A DNA stretch of 8,087 bases, taken from contig CAIJOU010000008.1 in the NCBI GenBank assembly GCA_903822375.1, forward strand, positions 1-8,087. Reading direction: 5' to 3'. Made by a program: the position numbers and the translations under genes. This document shows, piece by piece, positions 1-4,961 of the stretch; position 1 is the first letter of the stretch, and the number at the start of each line of letters is the position of its first letter. The notes below the pieces were generated by a model that saw nothing but the letters and a program-made list of their open reading frames with translations, made no database searches and was not told where the DNA came from. The DNA is from Candidatus Hydrogenedentota bacterium (GTDB lineage: Bacteria; Hydrogenedentota; Hydrogenedentia; Hydrogenedentales; CAITNO01).

Positions 1-565
1 AGGGCATGCCGGCCGCCTCGGCGGCAAGGAAGCCCGAATAGCTGTCTTCGAAGACCACGCAGCGCGCGGGCGGAAGTCCGAGCGCGGCGGCGGCGGCAAG
101 GAAGATGTCAGGCTCGGGCTTGCCCGGAAGCGTGGGTCCGGGCGTGACGACTGCGGCAAAGAGGTCTTCAATGCCGAGCGCGTCCAGAATCATCCGCGCA
201 TTGGGCTCCGGCGCGTTGGAGGCCACGGCGCAGGGAATGGCCTGCGCGCGCAACTGGTCCAGAAAGACCGTCAACCCGGCCATCGGCTTGAGGACGGGGC
301 GGTAGAGTTCGCGGTAGATCGCCTCCTTCTCGTCGGCGATGTCCTGGCCCAGTTCGGGCATACCGAAATTCTTCCGCATGATTTCGAGAATGATCTCGTT
401 GTCCTTGGAGTGGATGTGGGTGCGGTAATAGTCCGCGTCGATGGGCAGGCTGCGGCGCCGACCCAGTTCGACCCAGCCGGCCTGGTGCCAGGCATGGTTG
501 TCGACCATGGTGCCGTCGACATCAAACACTGCGCCCCACGGGGCGCGGAGGGAATCTTGTGACAT
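1..565 (-). CDS. HAD-superfamily hydrolase, beta-phosphoglucomutase-like (partial, C-terminus outside window)
   Basis: The frame is open from ATG at 565 to the left edge, giving 188 residues. All four HAD motifs are visible. Motif I is FDVDGT, with nucleophile Asp15 and acid/base Asp17. Motif II is the Ser116 region, VASNAPEP. Motif III is Lys149 in PGKPEPDIF. Motif IV is Glu173-Asp174 in VFEDSYSG. The helical region between motifs I and II (about residues 20-95) is the alpha-helical cap of subfamily IA. The VFEDSxxG...AAEAAGMP ending is typical of the beta-phosphoglucomutase / phosphoglycolate phosphatase group. These are cytosolic enzymes that remove or move phosphate on small sugars or acids; the exact substrate is not readable. 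The start is supported by GGAG six bases upstream. Only 21 bp separate it from the stop of the YkgJ-type gene upstream, so the two are probably one transcript. Roughly the last 20-40 residues are missing because of the window edge, not because of damage. Confidence 0.93.
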   Translation of the reverse strand, partial: MSQDSLRAPWGAVFDVDGTMVDNHAWHQAGWVELGRRRSLPIDADYYRTHIHSKDNEIILEIMRKNFGMPELGQDIADEKEAIYRELYRPVLKPMAGLTVFLDQLRAQAIPCAVASNAPEPNARMILDALGIEDLFAAVVTPGPTLPGKPEPDIFLAAAAALGLPPARCVVFEDSYSGFLAAEAAGMP

Positions 566-586
566 GTAATGCTCCGGGACGGACAA

Positions 587-1144
587 CTACGCTTTGACCA
601 CCTCGATAAACAGGTCGAGAAAGTCCTCGGGCTTGCGGTCGGCCCGGCGCTGCCGGTTGAAGGCGTTCACCAGTTTGACATAGTCGGCCTGGTGCATCTG
701 GTCGTTCAGGTACAGATCATACAGGGGGGCGGTGTCGTACACGCTGTCGCGGTTGCGGGGACAGCCCACATTCTTGTGCAGACTGAAGCCCTTGTAGGTG
801 CCGTCGCGGCCTTCCAGCAGTCTGAACGGATAGAGCCGGCACAGGTTGGGCCGGTGATCGTAGATGCTGCAGAAGCGCGTCTTGCGGTTCAGGAAATGGC
901 AGCCCAGCTTCTCGTCGCGCCTGAGCGCCATGATGTACTTCTCGCCGCCGATCTTGAGCCAGGTCGCATCGCCCTTGTCCACGCCCTGGATCTCTTCCGG
1001 CGTGAGCCACTCCAGGAAGTCGTGCGGGTCCTGGCCCGTGTTCATGGCGATGCGCAGCACGTCCCACGGAGTGGGCAGGCAGACCACGTCGCGGCAGCAA
1101 TGGTCACAGTGATGGCATTTGAAATTGACCTGATGGAGGCCCAT
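587..1144 (-). CDS. YkgJ-family cysteine cluster protein (CxxCxxCC, putative metal-binding)
   Basis: This 185-residue soluble protein has no signal peptide or membrane segment. It carries the CxxCxxCC family signature near the N-terminus: Cys10, Cys13, Cys16 and Cys17, with Cys22 close by. A second cysteine set follows: Cys82 (LGCHFL), Cys92 (RFCSIYDHRP), Cys102 (LCRLYPF) and Cys128 (VGCPRN). The block from Cys92 to Pro106, with its 'C.IY..RP..CR.YPF' pattern, is the most conserved part of the family. The family is thought to bind zinc or an iron-sulfur cluster, but its biochemical role is unknown. The start ATG at 1144 follows AAAGGAG at a spacing of 5, a strong ribosome site. The gene lies directly upstream of the HAD hydrolase and probably shares its transcript. 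Family assignment is secure; function is not. Confidence 0.93.
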   Translation of the reverse strand: MGLHQVNFKCHHCDHCCRDVVCLPTPWDVLRIAMNTGQDPHDFLEWLTPEEIQGVDKGDATWLKIGGEKYIMALRRDEKLGCHFLNRKTRFCSIYDHRPNLCRLYPFRLLEGRDGTYKGFSLHKNVGCPRNRDSVYDTAPLYDLYLNDQMHQADYVKLVNAFNRQRRADRKPEDFLDLFIEVVKA

Positions 1145-1199
1145 GCATACTCCTTTCGTGCCGGCGTGTTGTCTTTAATTCTCCGGCGACGGGACGCAT

Positions 1200-1229
1200 G
1201 TTATACACCACTGCGGGGGGAATTTTCAT
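1200..1229 (-). promoter_or_regulatory. Candidate sigma70-type promoter for the YkgJ/HAD pair
   Basis: Read on the minus strand, ATGAAA (1224-1229) and TATAAC (1200-1205) are separated by 18 bases. They match the -35 and -10 consensus at 4/6 and 5/6. The position, about 55 bases before the YkgJ start, is suitable. The site lies in the 139-bp gap after the SGNH hydrolase gene, in which no convincing terminator was seen, so read-through from that gene is also possible. Confidence 0.33.
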
Positions 1230-1283
1230 TAGTGCCGACGGCGTCCGGCGCATACCGGCATGAAAGGGAAAACATTTTCGGTG

Positions 1284-2339
1284 CTACCGCTTCGGTCCAA
1301 GCTCCCTGAGAACGCCGGCGAGAAGCTCGCCGCAGATGCGGTGGCCGGCGGCATTCCAGTGGGCGCCATCTTCGGCGAAGACCGTTTCCCCTTTCGCGGC
1401 CGCCTCCTGGATGCGGAGGGGGATTGCGTCAAGGAGTCTGATGTCGTGGCGGGCGCAGATGTCGCGGAAGGCGGCGTCGTAGGGGGCCTTTGTGTCGATG
1501 TTGAAGGCCACTATCGGCAGGGTGCCGCATTTTGCGCGCACTTTGCCCATGATTCGATCGGTCGTCCCGACGGAGTCTTTGAAGAGCGCCAAGGCCGCGG
1601 CGTCGCCCTTTTCAATGTGCGTCTCCACCGTGTTTTCCAGGGTGGGAAGGCCGTTCCGGTTGTCTATCCGGTGGGCCATGGCCCGAAGGAAGTCCGACGG
1701 CAGGTAGTGGACGATACGGCCCAGGGCACCCTCGCCGGGACTGGCGTAGCACACGGTGCCCTGCGGGGAAAGAAAGGGCTGGAGCACCTGGCACTGGTTC
1801 TTGGCGCTCAGACGGGTCAGGCGCACGTCGTTGCCGATGAAGTCGTTTGAGCAGAACTGCCACACCACGACATCGGGCTTGACCTTTTCAAGCCACCGGT
1901 CGAGCAGGAGGAACTCCTGCATGCTGCCGTATCCGTCCGCGCCGCAGGCGAAGACATCGGCGGGCACCCGTTCCCCCGCCACGTGGTAGTAGGTTTCCTG
2001 CTGCGAGACGTCCTTGGCGAAGGTGAACGAATCGCCCAGACAGAAGACGCGCAGGCGTCCCCGCACCGGGCCGTATTCCCTGAACCCATTGGCGTCGACG
2101 GCAATTTCCACGGGATGGGAGCGGCCGGAGGCGTCTTTCTTCTCGCCGGAGAAATGGTAGTTCGGGATTATCCGCCAGCCCAGCACGGCATCGGGCACGA
2201 CGGTTTCACCCAGCGCCTGGGGATGGAGTGCATTCTTGACCCGGTACGCCGCCTCGCAGACCAGAAAGGGGGCGAGCAGCGAGATGAGCGCCAGGAGGCA
2301 TCCAAGGATGGATTCTTTTGGCCGGGAAAGCCATGGCAT
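1284..2339 (-). CDS. Membrane-anchored SGNH/GDSL-type hydrolase
   Basis: From ATG at 2339 the protein has 351 residues. An uncleaved-looking hydrophobic anchor (about residues 11-28) sits behind a short basic N-terminus, so the enzyme domain probably faces the periplasm. The SGNH blocks are in order: block I LGDSFTFA with nucleophile Ser104; block II glycines around 133-138 (GADGYGS); block III Asn165 in SNDF; block V Asp324 and His327 in EDGAHWN, followed by AAGH. The preceding VDANGFRE (about 81-88) also recurs in this hydrolase type. Members act as esterases or O-acyl (often acetyl) transferases/hydrolases on polysaccharides or lipids; the substrate here is unknown. The start is uncertain. 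The frame extends to a GTG at 2393 with no ribosome site. A GTG at 2345 has AAAGG at spacing 5. ATG 2339 gives the most typical signal anchor. No clear partner gene adjoins it. Confidence 0.88.
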   Translation of the reverse strand: MPWLSRPKESILGCLLALISLLAPFLVCEAAYRVKNALHPQALGETVVPDAVLGWRIIPNYHFSGEKKDASGRSHPVEIAVDANGFREYGPVRGRLRVFCLGDSFTFAKDVSQQETYYHVAGERVPADVFACGADGYGSMQEFLLLDRWLEKVKPDVVVWQFCSNDFIGNDVRLTRLSAKNQCQVLQPFLSPQGTVCYASPGEGALGRIVHYLPSDFLRAMAHRIDNRNGLPTLENTVETHIEKGDAAALALFKDSVGTTDRIMGKVRAKCGTLPIVAFNIDTKAPYDAAFRDICARHDIRLLDAIPLRIQEAAAKGETVFAEDGAHWNAAGHRICGELLAGVLRELGPKR

Positions 2340-2431
2340 ATGCACAGAAGCCTTTGCATCCCACACCACCCGGGAACCGACCAGGCCCGGCACTCAGCCG
2401 GACAGGAGGCGTTTTGCGCGGACAGTGCGGC

Positions 2432-2460
2432 GTTATTCACCCCGAGGGCGAAGGTTTCAA
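2432..2460 (-). promoter_or_regulatory. Candidate sigma70-type promoter for the SGNH hydrolase
   Basis: On the minus strand, TTGAAA (2455-2460, 5/6 match to the -35 consensus) and AATAAC (2432-2437, 4/6 match to -10) are separated by exactly 17 bases. Transcription would begin near 2425. That leaves a leader of about 85 bases to ATG 2339, or about 30 bases to the alternative GTG at 2393. Confidence 0.42.
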
Positions 2461-2545
2461 CCAGAGAAACCCGTTCGAAGGGGCCATGATAATGCATTCC
2501 GGACTGTATTGCTAAGCCGGACCGAAGGCAGACTGCCGTTCTTCC

Positions 2546-2574
2546 TTGAATTCCTCAGATTAAGCCCTTATGCT
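2546..2574 (+). promoter_or_regulatory. Candidate sigma70-type promoter for the accessory protein/symporter unit
   Basis: TTGAAT (2546-2551) and TATGCT (2569-2574) are spaced by exactly 17 bases, with 4/6 matches to each consensus. The surrounding 40 bases are visibly AT-richer than the flanks. Transcription would start near 2581, about 60 bases before the small gene. Confidence 0.42.
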
Positions 2575-2640
2575 TTGTGATGGCCATTCGGCGGGCACCC
2601 CGCGCATCATCGGCCGTCCCCGGGCGGCAAGGAGCACATC

Positions 2641-2805
2641 ATGCTGGGCATTCAGGACAAGTGGGTTTTTCTGGGCTACGCCCTGAGCGTGGCAAGCACG
2701 CTGCTGTGCATCGTCTACGGCATCGCCACCTGGAACAGGGGCGCCGAACCCATGCGACAGGAAGACGTGACCTGGGCGCAGGAAGAGAAAGAAGACGAAG
2801 AATAA
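2641..2805 (+). CDS. Symporter small accessory protein (54 aa, single-pass membrane)
   Basis: This is a short but well-supported gene. ATG at 2641 is preceded by a full AAGGAG (2629-2634) at spacing 6, and the frame ends with TAA at 2803-2805. The protein has a short N-terminus (MLGIQDKW), one hydrophobic helix (about residues 9-31, with STLLCIVYGIATWN at its end) and a hydrophilic acidic tail ending in EEKEDEE. The pattern of Leu-Gly-Ile...Asp, then a helix ending in 'STLLCIVYG..NW-like + N(R/K)G', matches the small proteins encoded just upstream of some sodium:solute symporters and named symporter small accessory proteins. The symporter starts 54 bp downstream on the same strand. A role as a subunit that stabilises or modulates the transporter is inferred from the pairing; the precise function is not known from sequence. 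Confidence 0.85.
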   Translation: MLGIQDKWVFLGYALSVASTLLCIVYGIATWNRGAEPMRQEDVTWAQEEKEDEE

Positions 2806-2859
2806 CCGCGGGTCTGCCCTGGCGGGCCGTGCGCTGGCACCGGCCGGAGAGGGAATTCG

Positions 2860-4758
2860 ATGAATCTCATGACTGTCATCATCGTCGTCATTTACATGGG
2901 CGCCACGGCCATGCTGGGCTACGTGGGTTACCGGCAGACCAAGACGGCGGCCGACTATCTGATAGCCGGACGGCAGGCGCATCCGGTGGTCATGGCGCTG
3001 TCCTACGGGTCCACCTTCATCAGCACGGCGGCCATCATCGGGTTTGGCGGCGTGGCCGCCAATTTCGGCATGGGCCTGATGTGGCTGGTGTTCTTCAACA
3101 TTTTCGTGGGCATCTTCCTCGCCTTCGTGGTTTTCGGCGGGCGCACCCGCCGCATCGGGCACCATCTGAACGCCCACACCTTCCCCGAACTGCTCGGCAA
3201 GCGCTACAACAGCCGTTTCCTGCACCTGTTCACCGCGCTGGTCATCTTCTTCTTCATGCCGCTCTACGCCATGGCGGTGATGAAGGGCGGCGCGGCGTTC
3301 CTGGCGGCCACGTTCCAGATCACACCCCAGTTTGCGCTGTACATCTTCGCGCTGATTGTGGTGGCCTACGTGATTCCCGGCGGCATCAAGGGCGTCATGC
3401 TGACGGACGCGCTGCAGGGCGGCATCATGCTGGTGGGCATGATCGTGCTCTTCGTGTGGACCTACGCGGCGCTGGGCGGCGTGACCGCGGCGCACCAGGC
3501 GCTGACCGACATGGGCGGCCAAGTGCCGCCGTCGCTGACCGCGATGGGTCACCAGGGCTGGACCTCGATGCCTAAGTTCGGCTTTGCCGCGGCGGGCGCG
3601 CCCGCCGCCGAGGCGCACCAGTACGACCTGTGGTGGGTGATGATGAGTACGCTCATTCTCGGCGTGGGCATCGGCGTGCTGGCGCAGCCGCAGCTTATCG
3701 TGCGCTTCATGACCGTCCAGTCGCAGCAGTCGCTCAACCGCGCCGTCATCATCGGCGGCGTGTTCATCTTCTTCATGGTCGGCGTGACCTACGCCGTCGG
3801 TTCGCTGTCCAACGTCTACTTCGCGCAGAAAGAAAAGATATCCTGCAAGATCATCGATGAGAAAGTGCTGATGGACCCGGGCGAGAAGGGCGACGCCAAG
3901 CTGACCGTCCTTGCCGCCGACGCAACGGACGAGGTCAAGAAGCGCGCCAAGACCTTTGTGGCGTACCGGCTGCCGGGCGAGAACGACAACCAGGCCCTCC
4001 ACTATGTGCTGAAGACCCCGGCCATGAAGGTCGTGAAGGGCGAGAACGGGGCTCCGGACACGCTGCAGCCGGGCCTGATTGCCATCGCGCGCACGATCGA
4101 CAACGTCACCACCATGAAGGGCAACGTGGACAAGATTATCCCCATCTACGTGGGGTCGGCGCTGCCCAAGTGGTTTGAGGTCGTGTTCCTGCTCACGCTG
4201 CTCGCCGCGGCCATGAGCACCCTGTCCAGCCAGTTCCACGCCATCGGCACCTCCATCGGCCGCGACGTGTACGAGGAGATTACGGGCCGTGCGGGCCGGA
4301 CGGTGCTCGTCACGAAACTCGGCATCGTGCTGGGCCTCATCATGGCCCTCGTGCTCGGCTCCATGGCCGGGGACAGCGTGATCGCCGTGGCCACGGCCAT
4401 CTTCTTCGGCCTCTGCGCCGCCTCGTTCCTGCCGGTGTACATTGCCGGACTGTTCTGGCGGCGGCCCGGTCCGCGCGCGGCGATTGCCAGCATCGTGGCC
4501 GGCTTTGCGGTGAACACGTTCTGGATGGTGTTCATCAACGCCAAGGAGGCGGCGGGCGTGGGGCTGTGCCTTGCGCTGACGGGCAAACCGACGCTCGTGC
4601 CCGCCACCTGGAGCGCCACGTGGAACGTGGTGGACCCGCTTGTGGTGGCGCTGCCCGCGGCGGCCCTCACGCTGGTGGTGTGGGCGCTGATCGACAAGCC
4701 CATGGACCCGGCCTATGCGGAGTACGTTTTTGGCGGGGCGAAGCCGAAGAACGGCTAA
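2860..4758 (+). CDS. Sodium:solute symporter (SSS family) with a ~100-residue loop insert
   Basis: This 632-residue inner-membrane protein belongs to the solute:sodium symporter family (LeuT fold; relatives include PutP and vSGLT) and would couple Na+ entry to uptake of a small organic solute. I count 13 hydrophobic segments, starting at about residues 4-24 and ending near 600-617. Family landmarks are: TKTAADYLIAGR after segment 1; the GSTFISTAAIIGFGG stretch in segment 2; VIPGGIKGVMLTDALQG between segments 5 and 6; and LLAAAMSTLSSQ in segment 9. In that last stretch, Ser453-Thr454 correspond to the region that supplies Na+ ligands in PutP. Residues about 323-425, between segments 8 and 9 on the predicted periplasmic side, form a lysine- and aspartate-rich hydrophilic insert; most family members have a short loop there. 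ATG at 2860 has GGAGAGGG (2846-2853) at spacing 6. Substrate cannot be assigned; amino acid, carboxylate and sugar transport are all possible. Confidence 0.95.
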   Translation: MNLMTVIIVVIYMGATAMLGYVGYRQTKTAADYLIAGRQAHPVVMALSYGSTFISTAAIIGFGGVAANFGMGLMWLVFFNIFVGIFLAFVVFGGRTRRIGHHLNAHTFPELLGKRYNSRFLHLFTALVIFFFMPLYAMAVMKGGAAFLAATFQITPQFALYIFALIVVAYVIPGGIKGVMLTDALQGGIMLVGMIVLFVWTYAALGGVTAAHQALTDMGGQVPPSLTAMGHQGWTSMPKFGFAAAGAPAAEAHQYDLWWVMMSTLILGVGIGVLAQPQLIVRFMTVQSQQSLNRAVIIGGVFIFFMVGVTYAVGSLSNVYFAQKEKISCKIIDEKVLMDPGEKGDAKLTVLAADATDEVKKRAKTFVAYRLPGENDNQALHYVLKTPAMKVVKGENGAPDTLQPGLIAIARTIDNVTTMKGNVDKIIPIYVGSALPKWFEVVFLLTLLAAAMSTLSSQFHAIGTSIGRDVYEEITGRAGRTVLVTKLGIVLGLIMALVLGSMAGDSVIAVATAIFFGLCAASFLPVYIAGLFWRRPGPRAAIASIVAGFAVNTFWMVFINAKEAAGVGLCLALTGKPTLVPATWSATWNVVDPLVVALPAAALTLVVWALIDKPMDPAYAEYVFGGAKPKNG

Positions 4759-4765
4759 TTCCGCC

Positions 4766-4790
4766 CAGTCTGGAAAGACTGAGTATTCTT
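4766..4790 (+). terminator. Weak hairpin terminator candidate after the symporter
   Basis: A perfect 6-bp stem, CAGTCT (4766-4771) with AGACTG (4776-4781), closes a GGAA loop of GNRA type. It lies 7 bases after the symporter stop and is followed by the short T-rich run agtattctt. The stem is short and the T tract is poor, so it may only pause transcription or mark the mRNA 3' end. It ends just before the -35 box of the next gene. Confidence 0.35.
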
Positions 4791-4817
4791 GACAGGTACG
4801 GAGGAAGAGGTTATTCT
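4789..4817 (+). promoter_or_regulatory. Near-consensus sigma70-type promoter for the PASTA/WD40 lipoprotein
   Basis: A perfect TTGACA (4789-4794) is followed after exactly 17 bases by TATTCT (4812-4817, 4/6 match to -10). It is the best promoter match in the window. The predicted start is near 4824, leaving a leader of about 63 bases before ATG 4887. The lipoprotein is therefore probably transcribed independently of the symporter. Confidence 0.6.
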
Positions 4818-4831
4818 GGGTCATAGGAAAG

Positions 4832-4860
4832 CTCGCTCAGCGAGATAGCAGGATGCTGTC
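4832..4860 (+). promoter_or_regulatory. Two adjacent hairpins in the lipoprotein mRNA leader
   Basis: CTCGC (4832-4836) pairs with GCGAG (4840-4844) across a TCA loop. Immediately after, GATAGC (4844-4849) pairs with GCTGTC (4855-4860) through one G-U pair across AGGAT. Both lie between the predicted transcription start and the ribosome site. They could affect mRNA stability or translation, but no known riboswitch or leader family was recognised and short hairpins arise by chance. Confidence 0.3.
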
Positions 4861-4886
4861 GCCAGTCACCAATGGAGGGGCGGAGT

Positions 4887-4961
4887 ATGATGACAACCAG
4901 GTTACTGCGAAATCTCGCCATCCGCGCACTGCTCGTGCTAGCGGTCGTTCTCGCCGGATGT
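4887..4961 (+). other. Lipoprotein signal peptide and lipidation cysteine
   Basis: Codons 1-25 encode a positively charged start (Arg5, Arg8, Arg13), a Leu/Val/Ala-rich core and the lipobox Leu-Ala-Gly-Cys. Cys25 is at 4959-4961. The PASTA array begins only one residue after Cys25 (Lys27), so there is almost no linker between the membrane anchor and the first domain. Confidence 0.88.

Larger units (their letters stand above)
2340..2640. other. Divergent intergenic region between SGNH hydrolase and symporter unit
   Basis: No gene is supported in these 301 bases. Frames that cross them are arginine- and proline-rich with no recognisable domain. The region holds one promoter candidate in each direction (2432-2460 leftward, 2546-2574 rightward) and the ribosome site of the small accessory gene at 2629-2634. 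No operator-like palindrome or riboswitch was recognised. Confidence 0.6.

Noticed and set aside
1145..1283. A possible terminator between the SGNH hydrolase and the YkgJ-type gene
   Set aside because: The GC-rich stretch around 1233-1260 allows several short pairings, but none forms a clear stem followed by a T run on the minus strand.
569..1309. A 246-codon plus-strand frame opposite the YkgJ-type gene
   Set aside because: The minus-strand frame has the complete cysteine signature and a strong ribosome site; the plus-strand product matches no family known to me.
2577..3575. A 332-codon plus-strand frame overlapping the small gene and the start of the symporter
   Set aside because: It is Arg/His/Gly-rich with no family features and overlaps two well-supported genes in another frame.
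2560..4824. A 754-codon open frame on the minus strand opposite the symporter
   Set aside because: It is the antisense of a GC-rich gene. Its product is a low-complexity His/Arg/Glu/Gly-rich string with no domain, while the plus-strand frame gives a textbook symporter with a ribosome site.
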